From positions 930,001 to 994,000 of the forward strand of contig NZ_JPOE01000005.1 in assembly GCF_000733775.1 (NCBI RefSeq): DNA of 64,000 nucleotides, written 5' to 3'. The stretch's first letter is position 1, and each line of letters opens with the position of its first letter. This document shows, piece after piece, positions 56,898 to 64,000 of the stretch. The notes beneath the pieces are model-generated. The model had not been told where the DNA came from. It searched no databases and was given only the letters and a program-made list of their open reading frames with translations. The translations under genes were made by a program, and so were the position numbers. The stretch comes from Thiomonas sp. FB-Cd. Lineage in GTDB: Bacteria > Pseudomonadota > Gammaproteobacteria > Burkholderiales > Burkholderiaceae_C.

Positions 56898-58025
56898 TCA
56901 GACCTCCGCACCGACAGCCGCCGGCTGAATCGGCGTGCTGGCGAAACGCGAGGTGATGAGGATCGTTACCCATGCCCCCGCGAAAATGCAAGCCAGTCCC
57001 AGCGCCGATCCCAGCGACAACACCGACAAGCCGCTGAGCCCGTGCCCGACAGTGCAACCGAGCCCGAGAACAGCCCCGGCGCCGGTCATCAGGGCGCCAG
57101 CGAGTTGGACCATCAATGGCCGCGCTTCCTGTGGCCATTGAAGGCGAAATTCATCGCGTACCAGCGCCGCGAAGACTGCGCCGAGGAGTGCGCCCAAAAG
57201 CAGCGCAACGCCGAGGGTGAACGTCTGCGTCTGCGGGTGCATGGCAAAGCGTGCGGCATCGCTCAAGGGCCCGGCGAAACTGAGGGACTGGACCCCCAGG
57301 CCGTCGGGTGGCTGGCTCATGAACGCTGCGTCGTCAACTGCGCGCATACCCAAGGAGCCGGCGGTCAGGGCGTAGCCTGCGGCGACCATCAGACCGATCA
57401 AAGCCGAGCCAACCCATTGCACCCGGTGTCGGCGTCCACGCAGACCGCCGGCAGCGAGCACCAGCAAGGCGGCACCAACCGCGGCGCCCAGCAGCGATCT
57501 CGCCACATGGCCGTGCAGGCCCATGACGGCGTCAAGGCCCTGGCTGCGCCAACCCAAGCGGCCCAGGTCGAACGACAGGCGACCGATCCATGGCGCGACC
57601 CAGTCGTTGAACGCGAAGGTGCTGATCATCGCAAACGCAGCCACGCCCATCGCGAACAGCGACACCATCGCTTGCAGGCTGCCCTGCGCACTGCGCACCA
57701 GGGTGCGCAGTGGACAGCCGCGCGCCAGCACCATGCCAGCACCGAACAGAAGACCGCCGAGAACGTACCGGCCCCAAGCCAGCTGGACGGCACGGTACGG
57801 CGGGTGGGAAGGCTCCACCGCATGCCGGAGTACCAACTGGAGGGCCGCGACGCCCAGCAGCGCGACGCCGATGGCCACGAAGTATGCGGCCAGACGCGCT
57901 GGCCTGGATTCCAGCATCGCCTCACGCAGGCCACCTTGCGGGCAGAACTGCGAAGCCTGAGCAGCGGCGCCGAACACGACCGACACGGCGATCCCACCCC
58001 ACAGCAGTTGATTGATGGAAGTCAT
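56898..58025 (-). CDS. YeeE/YedE-family (DUF395) sulfur-compound transporter
   Basis: A 375-residue membrane protein with about nine to ten helices and two DUF395-like halves. The conserved cysteine motifs are ARGCPLRTLVRSAQGS and GLGCTVGHGLSGLSVLS, as in the thiosulfate importer TsuA (YeeE). A further cysteine is in QFCPQGGLREAML. It probably imports thiosulfate or a persulfide-like ion. The ATG at 58025 overlaps the MFS stop by four bases (ATGA). Confidence 0.85.
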   Translation of the reverse strand: MTSINQLLWGGIAVSVVFGAAAQASQFCPQGGLREAMLESRPARLAAYFVAIGVALLGVAALQLVLRHAVEPSHPPYRAVQLAWGRYVLGGLLFGAGMVLARGCPLRTLVRSAQGSLQAMVSLFAMGVAAFAMISTFAFNDWVAPWIGRLSFDLGRLGWRSQGLDAVMGLHGHVARSLLGAAVGAALLVLAAGGLRGRRHRVQWVGSALIGLMVAAGYALTAGSLGMRAVDDAAFMSQPPDGLGVQSLSFAGPLSDAARFAMHPQTQTFTLGVALLLGALLGAVFAALVRDEFRLQWPQEARPLMVQLAGALMTGAGAVLGLGCTVGHGLSGLSVLSLGSALGLACIFAGAWVTILITSRFASTPIQPAAVGAEV

Positions 58026-59347
58026 GAGCGTTTCGATTTTGAAGGGTGGCCGGGATGGGTTTCCTGCGCGCGCAACAGCACCCAGGCGCCGGAGGCCACG
58101 AGCCATGCCGCCGTGAACCAGAAGGCCGGCACGACATCACCGCGCGCCTGGGCGATGAGACCCAACACCAATGCGCCGATGGCGTAACCGGTATCGCGCC
58201 AGTAGCGGTAGGTGCCCAGCGCCGAGCTGCGCCAGGTCGGATAGGCGATGTCAGCAACCGAGGCGATCAGGTTGGGATACAACAAGGCCATGCCTACACC
58301 CATCACCACGGCCGTGATGGTCCACGCCACGAATCCGTCCACCAGAACCACTGCGGCAACGCCGGCAGCGAGCAACCACAATCCGGTCACCACCGGTGTG
58401 CGCCTGCCGATGCGGTCGGAGAGCGGCCCGGTCCACAGCTGCGACACACCCCAGCTCAGCCCGTAGACCCCGGTGACCCAGCCCACCCGCACCAGGCTCA
58501 GGCCCTGCGCATGCAGGTACAGCGGAAACAGCACCCACAGCAAGGTGTCGGCCACCTTGTTCGCCACGCCAGCCTGACACAGCGCCGAGAAGGTCGGGTT
58601 CCGGAACGACACGTAGCCAAAGACCTGCATTGAGGTTGGATGTTCGGGCAGCCCCTCGGCAAAGCGGGGGCGCAGCCCGGTGTGCGTTCCGCTGGCGTGA
58701 CGGTGGCGCTCGGCGTGCGCCCACGGCAGGGTTTCGCGCACGAACAAGAGCGCCGTCAGCAGGGCGAGCACGATGACCACGGTGGCAAAGCCCAGCAGGG
58801 CCAGGCGCGGTCCATAGAGCTCCGCCAGATAGGCGGTGGCCAGGCCGGCCAGGCCGACTGCAGCGTAGCCGGCGAACTCGTTGATCCCGGTGGCCAGGCC
58901 GCGCTGCTCGGGCCGGGTGATGTCGACCTTGCTGGTGACCGTCATGCTCCAGGCAAAGCCTTGGTTGATGCCGAGGAAGCCATTCGCCGCGACGATCCAC
59001 CACCAAGACTGCGCGAAATAAATCAGAAGCGGAATCGGGATGGCTGCGACCCAGCCCAGCACGAGCACTGTCTTGCGCCCGATGCGCTCGGAAAGCCGCC
59101 CGGCGACGAAGTTCAGCGCGCCCTTGACCAGGCCGAACGAAATGACGAAAGCCAGCAGGTACAGGAAAGAGGACTTGGGAACACCAAAGTCACGGCCGGC
59201 GACCACTGGCAACACGGTACGTTCCATGCCGATGACCAGACCGACGAAGGACACCTGCACCGCCTGCCACACGAACTGGTGCAGGTTGGCGCGAATGCCC
59301 TGGGTATAGCGCGCGTGGCTGGCACCGTCCATGGCGGATGCTTGCAT
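58022..59347 (-). CDS. MFS transporter within the sulfur operon
   Basis: A 441-residue permease with 12 predicted helices. The A-motif appears as GRLSERIGRKTVLVLGWV and again as GPLSDRIGRRTPVVTGLW. Nothing in the sequence fixes the substrate; a sulfur-containing anion or sulfite export would fit the neighbourhood. The ATG at 59347 overlaps the dioxygenase stop by one base; a GTG one codon upstream is possible. Confidence 0.82.
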   Translation of the reverse strand: MQASAMDGASHARYTQGIRANLHQFVWQAVQVSFVGLVIGMERTVLPVVAGRDFGVPKSSFLYLLAFVISFGLVKGALNFVAGRLSERIGRKTVLVLGWVAAIPIPLLIYFAQSWWWIVAANGFLGINQGFAWSMTVTSKVDITRPEQRGLATGINEFAGYAAVGLAGLATAYLAELYGPRLALLGFATVVIVLALLTALLFVRETLPWAHAERHRHASGTHTGLRPRFAEGLPEHPTSMQVFGYVSFRNPTFSALCQAGVANKVADTLLWVLFPLYLHAQGLSLVRVGWVTGVYGLSWGVSQLWTGPLSDRIGRRTPVVTGLWLLAAGVAAVVLVDGFVAWTITAVVMGVGMALLYPNLIASVADIAYPTWRSSALGTYRYWRDTGYAIGALVLGLIAQARGDVVPAFWFTAAWLVASGAWVLLRAQETHPGHPSKSKRS

Positions 59348-60078
59348 CACGCCGCGATGTTCTGGGCGACGATGCGATCCATCGCGTGCGGGCGGGGTGG
59401 AATCTGCGCCAGCAAGGCGTCGACGAACGCTTCACGCGGCTGGCTCAGGGCCGCGTTCCAGCGCTTCTCGAACGCCAGGGTCGACGAAGGCTTGCCCGAC
59501 AAACCGGCCCCGCACACGCTGCCGGCCTGATGGCCTGGATAGATCTCGATCGCGTCGGGAAGGGTCAGCAGCTTGTCATGCAAGGTGTCGTACAGGATGT
59601 TCGCCATCTCGCGCTCGCGTCCGGCCAGGTCCGGACGCCCGATGGCGCCGACGAACAGGGTGTCGCCGGTGAGCACGAACCAGGGCGCCTCGCCGCGGCG
59701 CCTGTCGGTGACCAGCAGGCACATGCTGTCCACGGTGTGCCCGGGGGTATGCAGGACTTCAACGGTCACGTTGCCAGCCACGATGACCTGGCGGTCGCGC
59801 AGCGCCTCGAAGTCGAACCGCACGAATCCGCGTGCCGACTCGTGCAGGCAGTAGCGGGCACCGCTCATCTGCGCCAGGCTGCGGCCGCCGCTGAGGTGAT
59901 CGGCATGCACATGGGTGTCGATGACGTGGGTGATGGTCACGCCGGCCTGGGCCGCCTGCTCAATGAACCAGGTTTCGTCGCCAGCGACCACATCCACGGC
60001 CACGGCCTTGCCAAGGCCGCCACAGCCGAAGAAATAGGACAGGCTCGAGTCTGTGGTTGCAAGTTGCTTGAAGAACAT
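59347..60078 (-). CDS. Persulfide dioxygenase-like metallo-beta-lactamase fold protein
   Basis: A 243-residue ETHE1/Blh-like enzyme. The mononuclear iron site is built from THVHADHLSGG, TPGHTVDSMC, LTGDTLFVGAIGRPDL and YPGHQAGSVCG. Such enzymes oxidise glutathione persulfide to sulfite and glutathione. The ATG at 60078 gives the family length. In this operon it would consume sulfane sulfur delivered by the DsrE and rhodanese proteins. Confidence 0.88.
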   Translation of the reverse strand: MFFKQLATTDSSLSYFFGCGGLGKAVAVDVVAGDETWFIEQAAQAGVTITHVIDTHVHADHLSGGRSLAQMSGARYCLHESARGFVRFDFEALRDRQVIVAGNVTVEVLHTPGHTVDSMCLLVTDRRRGEAPWFVLTGDTLFVGAIGRPDLAGREREMANILYDTLHDKLLTLPDAIEIYPGHQAGSVCGAGLSGKPSSTLAFEKRWNAALSQPREAFVDALLAQIPPRPHAMDRIVAQNIAA

Positions 60079-60112
60079 GATCTCGGTCTCCTCGTGGTGG
60101 ATGCCTCGGGCG

Positions 60113-60463
60113 TCAGAACACGAGCACCTTGTCTGCTGCGGCCGTCCATTGGCCGAGCTGCGCCATGGTCGAGCGCCTGCAGCCGGCGAGCAGTTCTTCG
60201 TCGCGCAGGGCACGTGCATCCATGCAGGTACCGCACAAGGCGACCTCGCCACGACTGACGACCTTGCCCAGCATCGTTTCCACGTTGTAATAGCCGGCAG
60301 GGACCTTCTGTCCCGCCTTGGCTGCGAGCACCGCGTCCGCCATGAGGAACAGGCGGACCCCTTGTTCGGGCTGGGCAGCCAGGGTCACGGCGAGCCGCAA
60401 CGCGTTGTAGGTGCGCTCGCTGCCGTAGGGCGCCTCGTTGAGTATGAACAGAATGTCGCTCAT
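60113..60463 (-). CDS. Cytoplasmic DsrE-family sulfur carrier
   Basis: A 116-residue DsrE/YchN-like protein. It begins MSDILFILNEAPYGSERTYN, contains RLFLMADAVLAAKAG, and has a conserved cysteine pair in LCGTCMDARAL with another in LAGCRRSTM. These cysteines are candidates for persulfide binding. No signal peptide. It sits between the persulfide dioxygenase and the ArsR-rhodanese regulator with gaps of 34 and 15 bases. Confidence 0.87.
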   Translation of the reverse strand: MSDILFILNEAPYGSERTYNALRLAVTLAAQPEQGVRLFLMADAVLAAKAGQKVPAGYYNVETMLGKVVSRGEVALCGTCMDARALRDEELLAGCRRSTMAQLGQWTAAADKVLVF

Positions 60464-60478
60464 GGACGGTCTCCTCGA

Positions 60479-61147
60479 TCAGACTGTGGCAAATTCCACG
60501 GGCAACCCGGCAGCGCGCCACTCGGGCACGCCTTCGGCCGCCTTGCGCGCACGCAGACCGTGCCGCGCCAGCAGCGTGACGGCCGCGTCGGACATGATGC
60601 AAAACGGACCGCGGCAATAGGCGACCACTTCGCGGTCCCGCGGCAGCTCCTCGATCCGCGCCTCAAGTTCGTCCAGCGGCACCGAGCGCGCGCCGGGAAT
60701 GTGCGCAGTGCGGAACTCACTCTCGGGGCGCACGTCCAGCAGCACGACATCGCCGGCACGCACCTTCTCCAGCAGCGAGTGGCCGCTCTCCAGCGTGAGC
60801 CGCTCGGGCCCCGCGAACAGCCGGTTCATGACGACCTGCAGTTCGGCCAGATGCGATTCGGCCAAACCGCGCAGTGTGACCCACAGGGCCGACACGTCCG
60901 CACCGCTGAGCCGGTAAATGCGGCTTTTGCCGTCTCGCCGCACGGCGACAAGCTGCGCTGTGCGCAGCACCCGAAGGTGGGCGCTGGCAAGCTTGACATC
61001 AATGGACGCTGCCTGCGCCAGCGCCTCCACGGACTTCTCTCCCTGCGCGAGCAGTTCGAGCAGTTCAAGCCGCTTGGGGCTGGCCAACGCCGCACCGATG
61101 CGCGCGACTTGGCCATACAGGTGGTCTTTTAATTCGCGGGACTTCAT
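60479..61147 (-). CDS. ArsR-type HTH fused to a rhodanese domain, sulfane-sulfur regulator
   Basis: A 222-residue fusion. Residues about 5-90 are an ArsR winged helix (SPKRLELLELLAQGEKSVEA, ASAHLRVLRTAQLVAVRRDG). Residues about 120-220 are rhodanese, with the catalytic loop CRGPFC in VVAYCRGPFCIMSDAA. There is no cysteine in the HTH half, unlike SqrR/BigR, which sense with cysteines there. The only cysteines are the two of the loop. It heads the operon, so it probably represses it and senses persulfide through the rhodanese part. I use the ATG at 61147; a GTG lies two codons before. Confidence 0.87.
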   Translation of the reverse strand: MKSRELKDHLYGQVARIGAALASPKRLELLELLAQGEKSVEALAQAASIDVKLASAHLRVLRTAQLVAVRRDGKSRIYRLSGADVSALWVTLRGLAESHLAELQVVMNRLFAGPERLTLESGHSLLEKVRAGDVVLLDVRPESEFRTAHIPGARSVPLDELEARIEELPRDREVVAYCRGPFCIMSDAAVTLLARHGLRARKAAEGVPEWRAAGLPVEFATV

Positions 61148-61163
61148 ACGCACATCCTAACGA

Positions 61164-61186
61164 TTACACGAATGTTTGTCTCGTAA
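61164..61186. promoter_or_regulatory. Possible operator of the sulfur operon
   Basis: TTACACGA (61164-61171) and TCGTAA (61181-61186) form an imperfect inverted repeat about 9 bases apart, 17-39 bases before the regulator start, in an AT-rich island. It fits an ArsR-type operator by position. The stretch from 61187 to 61363 holds no gene. Confidence 0.3.
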
Positions 61187-61363
61187 GACTGTAAGGATTT
61201 TCCCGGAGCAGCAGACGCGCGCTTCGGGACACGGCAAAACCCATGCCGAGCGGGGAGCGCCCCTATGGCGCACGGTGCGGATCTGCCGGAAAGGCATCTT
61301 GGGCAGCTCCACGCGCACCAGTCGGTGCCTTGATGCAATCGACCGCTTTCTGGGGCGGCCGCG

Positions 61364-62578
61364 TCAGCCGGCAAAGACGGGGGTGTCGCCGCGGGGCGCG
61401 CTCACGCGGCTTGTCGTGGAGAAGACTTTGCCCAGATGCGCAATGGCCGTCTCGATCTGCGCGGGTGTGGCTGTTGCATACGACAGGCGCAAGGTGTTGC
61501 GCGGCGCAACGCCTGCCGCGTAAAACGCTGTCCCCGGCACATAGGCCACTTTGCGCGCAAGCGCCAACGGCAGCAGCGCTGTGGCGTCCGCGCCTTGCGG
61601 CAGGCGCAGCCAGAGGAACATGCCGCCTTGGGGAACATCCCAAAGCACGGTGTCGGGCATGTGACGGGACAGCGCAGCGAGCATGGCATCGCGCTGAGCA
61701 CGATACAGGGCGCGGATGCGGGGAAGTTGCGCATCCAGCAGGCCGTCTTCCAGCACCCTGAGCACCAGCCTTTGCGTGAGGCTGGACGTCTGCAAGTCGG
61801 CGGCCTGGCGCGCTAGGGTCATCTGGGCGATGACATCCTGCGGCGCGTGCACATAGCCGAGACGCAGTCCGGGCGAGAGCACTTTGGAGAACGTCCCAAG
61901 CAAAATGCTCTGGCCGGGCAGCTGGGCGGCCAGCGGCTTGGGCGGCGGGCCATCGAACCAGAGCTCGCCGTACGGGGCGTCTTCCACCAAGGCGATCTTG
62001 CTGTCCCGCAGCGCCAGCGCCCATTGCGCGCGCCGCGCAGCGGTCATGGTTTGCCCTGTCGGATTGCGGAAGTCCGGTTGCAGGTAGACCATGCGCGCAT
62101 CGCGGCGCGCCGGCGCCTGCAGCGCGGGCAGCGCGCCGTCGCCATCGTCATCCAGGTCGACGAACTGCGGGGCATACGGCGCGAAGGCCTGCAGCGCGCC
62201 GAGGTAGGTCGGGCGCTCCACCAGGACCGTGCTGCCCGGGTCGATCAACACGCGGCCCACCAGATCGAGCCCTTGCTGCGAGCCATTGGTGATGAGCACT
62301 TCGTCGGCCGTGGCGGTCACGCCCTGCGCGCTCAGGTGCGCGGCCACCCACTGGCGCAAGGGCGCGATGCCTTCGCTCGGCCCGTACTGCAAGGCTGCAT
62401 GCGCCTGGGTATCGAGCACCTCGGCACAGGCAGCGCGAAGAGCGTTCACCGGGAAGCTGTCGGCCGCAGGCAAGCCGCCCGCCAACGAAATCATGCCCGG
62501 CTGCTCGGTGAGCTTGAGCAGTTCGCGGATGGGTGAGGTGGTGTAGCGCGCGCTGCGCTGGGACAGGATGATGGACAT
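61364..62578 (-). CDS. PLP-dependent aminotransferase (2-aminoadipate/LysN-like)
   Basis: A 404-residue class I/II aminotransferase without a DNA-binding part. It starts MSIILSQRSARYTTSPIREL and carries PGMISLAGGLPAADSFP, QYGPSEGIAPLRQWVAAHL, the aspartate in VYLQPDFRNPTGQTM and the lysine in LGTFSKVLSPGLRLGYV. These fit the LysN/2-aminoadipate and aromatic aminotransferase group. The ATG at 62578 follows AAGGAG. It is 4 bases from the DMT gene upstream, so they are coexpressed. The C-terminal 20 residues are not conserved-looking. Confidence 0.83.
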   Translation of the reverse strand: MSIILSQRSARYTTSPIRELLKLTEQPGMISLAGGLPAADSFPVNALRAACAEVLDTQAHAALQYGPSEGIAPLRQWVAAHLSAQGVTATADEVLITNGSQQGLDLVGRVLIDPGSTVLVERPTYLGALQAFAPYAPQFVDLDDDGDGALPALQAPARRDARMVYLQPDFRNPTGQTMTAARRAQWALALRDSKIALVEDAPYGELWFDGPPPKPLAAQLPGQSILLGTFSKVLSPGLRLGYVHAPQDVIAQMTLARQAADLQTSSLTQRLVLRVLEDGLLDAQLPRIRALYRAQRDAMLAALSRHMPDTVLWDVPQGGMFLWLRLPQGADATALLPLALARKVAYVPGTAFYAAGVAPRNTLRLSYATATPAQIETAIAHLGKVFSTTSRVSAPRGDTPVFAG

Positions 62579-62582
62579 CGCG

Positions 62583-63473
62583 TCAGCTCCTTTTCGGGGT
62601 GGGGTTACGCGCGGCATGCACCGGCATGCGTCGCGCGAGGAAGACGACGCCGAGCACGCCGCTGGCGAACAGCAGCGTGATGACATCGAGCGGTTCGTGC
62701 AGCAGCGCGGCCGCAGCGAGCATCGACAGAAAGGGCTGCAGCAGCTGCAGTTGCGATATGCGCACGGTGCCGCCCACCGCCAGGGCGCGATACCAGGCAA
62801 GAAAGCCCAGCCACATCGAGACCACGGCGACATAGGCGAACCCACCCCAGGCCGATGCCTGCACCGCCACCACTGGCCTGAGCCAGTAGGCTGCGGGCAA
62901 GGTGAACGGCAAGCTCAGCACCAGCGCCCAGCTGATGACCTGGCCGGCCGGGCGCGATTGGGTCAGGTGTGCGCCCAGGGCGTAGCCCAGCGCCGCCGCG
63001 AGCATGGCGCCAACCAGCAGCGCGTCGGCCACGTGCACATGCAACGGCACGCCTGGAGCGCCGTGCAGCAGCGTATAGGCCATGACGAGTGCACTGCCCA
63101 AAACCGCGCATGCCCAGAAGCCCAGCGAGGGTCGCTGCCTGGCTAGCACGGCGCCCATGGCAGCGGTGAACAAGGGCAGCAAGGCCAGGATGAGCGATGC
63201 GTGGACCGCGTCCACCTGCCGCAAGGCCATTGCCGTCAGCAGCGGAAAGCCGAACACCACGCCGCCTGCCATCGCAGCAAGCACCCCGGCCACGGCAGCA
63301 CGCCCCAGCGCCACGAATTCGGGCGAGAGCTGCGGTTGTTGTGCTGACCCGACGGCCAGGCGCGTCATGGGGAGAGAAAACGCGAACAGCCCCACACCAA
63401 GCAGGCCCAGAGACAACGCCTCCCACCCGGTGGGCACAGGGAGGCGCGCAGCGCGTGGAGGGGACGTGGCCAT
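62583..63473 (-). CDS. EamA/DMT-family transporter
   Basis: A 296-residue membrane protein with ten predicted helices in two EamA repeats. The first opens GLLGVGLFAFSLPMTRLAVG; the second contains WLGFLAWYRALAVGGTVRIS and QLLQPFLSMLAAAALLHEPL. DMT proteins of this kind export amino acids or metabolites. It is divergent from a MocR regulator and coupled to an aminotransferase, an arrangement common for amino-acid export modules. Confidence 0.85.
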   Translation of the reverse strand: MATSPPRAARLPVPTGWEALSLGLLGVGLFAFSLPMTRLAVGSAQQPQLSPEFVALGRAAVAGVLAAMAGGVVFGFPLLTAMALRQVDAVHASLILALLPLFTAAMGAVLARQRPSLGFWACAVLGSALVMAYTLLHGAPGVPLHVHVADALLVGAMLAAALGYALGAHLTQSRPAGQVISWALVLSLPFTLPAAYWLRPVVAVQASAWGGFAYVAVVSMWLGFLAWYRALAVGGTVRISQLQLLQPFLSMLAAAALLHEPLDVITLLFASGVLGVVFLARRMPVHAARNPTPKRS

Positions 63474-63499
63474 GCGCCGCAGCTTAGAATCAAAATCAC

Positions 63500-63540
63500 T
63501 ACAGTATCAATACAGAAGAGAACTACAAAACCAAACTGTA
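63500..63540. promoter_or_regulatory. Repeated TACAG/CTGTA half-sites between the DMT and MocR genes
   Basis: TACAG occurs at 63500-63504 and 63511-63515 and CTGTA at 63536-63540, the last touching the MocR start codon. The 66-base gap is AT-rich compared with its flanks. Direct and inverted copies at 11 and about 20 bases suggest MocR operators controlling both divergent genes. Confidence 0.4.
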
Positions 63541-64000
63541 TGCATGATTCGACCAACACAGAAGGCCTCGAGGGCGTGGCAGGCCCTCTCCAGCGCAAGG
63601 CCGCCACCACCTTGGCGGAGCAGCTCAGTGCGCAATTTGCCGCACGCATCCACAACCGTCTGCTACCTCCAGGCAGCCGTCTGCCCTCGGTACGCGACTG
63701 CGCGCGCCACCACAGCCTGAGCACGCAAACCGTGGTGGCAGCCTATGACCGCTTGCAGGCGCACGGTTTGGTCGAGGCGCGCCCGCAGCGCGGCTACTTC
63801 GTGCGCAGCGTGGACGCGGATCTGGTGACGAAAGCCGGACGCGGCGGCGCACAGGATGCCGTGGCGCCACCCGCTGCGCCCACCCACGCCACCGCGCTGG
63901 TGCGCGGCATGTTTCATCAGATGGGCACCGGCTCTGGCGTGAGCCTGCATGGGGCGCCGGGTTCCGGCGTGCTGCCTGCGCAGTGGCTGGAAGGCGCGGC
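63540..64000 (+). CDS. MocR-family regulator, N-terminal part (cut by window end)
   Basis: The visible 153 codons begin at an ATG at 63540. Residues about 20-92 are a GntR-type winged helix (LPPGSRLPSVRDCARHHSLS, TQTVVAAYDRLQAHGLVEAR, PQRGYFV). The start of the aminotransferase-like domain is reached at the window edge. It is divergent from the DMT-aminotransferase pair and probably controls it. No stop codon occurs before the edge. Confidence 0.8.
   Translation, partial: MHDSTNTEGLEGVAGPLQRKAATTLAEQLSAQFAARIHNRLLPPGSRLPSVRDCARHHSLSTQTVVAAYDRLQAHGLVEARPQRGYFVRSVDADLVTKAGRGGAQDAVAPPAAPTHATALVRGMFHQMGTGSGVSLHGAPGSGVLPAQWLEGA

Overview
The window is about 64 kb of high-GC bacterial chromosome. 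It most resembles a betaproteobacterium of the order Burkholderiales. The grounds are the mreBCD-mrdA-rodA block set divergently to gatCAB, a DUF3138-type porin, a FimV/HubP-like protein and a DAB inorganic-carbon pump beside sulfane-sulfur genes. A sulfur-oxidising, Thiomonas-like organism would fit, but that is inference from gene content, not a proven identity.

Layout, left to right. (1) 0-20 kb is dominated by polyamine and amino-compound uptake and catabolism. A minus-strand series runs puuD, puuA, spuC-type transaminase, potF, potG, potH, potI, porin, with a strong sigma-54 (-24/-12) promoter in front of potF and a weaker one in front of puuD. A divergent MocR regulator faces it. A LIV-type ABC operon, a PuuB-type oxidase with an agmatinase, and a divergent class III aminotransferase follow. 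(2) 20-22 kb holds a periplasmic rhodanese and a periplasmic DsrE-like protein. (3) 22-33 kb is core: DUF2236 protein, rodA, mrdA, mreD, mreC, mreB, then divergent gatC, gatA, gatB. (4) 33-39 kb carries a DUF4124 protein, exonuclease III, a Sel1-repeat/FimV pair and two overlapping glutathione S-transferases.

(5) 39-43.5 kb is accessory DNA: an MFS transporter of visibly lower GC, an IS200/IS605-family element with divergent tnpA and tnpB, and about 0.8 kb without a credible gene. The TnpB keeps the RuvC D-E-D residues but has lost every zinc-ribbon cysteine, and both transposon stop codons lie inside the terminal hairpins. (6) 43.5-48 kb has an EAL phosphodiesterase with a globin-like sensor, a secreted BON-like protein and a GGDEF cyclase. 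(7) 48-55 kb has arfB, a frameshifted LysR gene, the dabB-dabA inorganic-carbon pump, a histidine phosphatase and a methyltransferase pseudogene with two in-frame TAG codons. (8) 55.8-61.1 kb is a seven-gene sulfane-sulfur operon: ArsR-rhodanese regulator, DsrE protein, persulfide dioxygenase, MFS, YeeE/YedE transporter, unknown secreted protein and TlpA-like thioredoxin. (9) The right end has a PLP aminotransferase, a DMT exporter and the start of a second MocR regulator, cut by the window edge.

How it works together: the left third can import putrescine, process it by gamma-glutamylation or direct transamination and feed GABA to central metabolism, probably under nitrogen control through sigma-54. 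The right part combines CO2/bicarbonate accumulation with handling of persulfide and thiosulfate, as expected of a facultative sulfur-oxidising autotroph.
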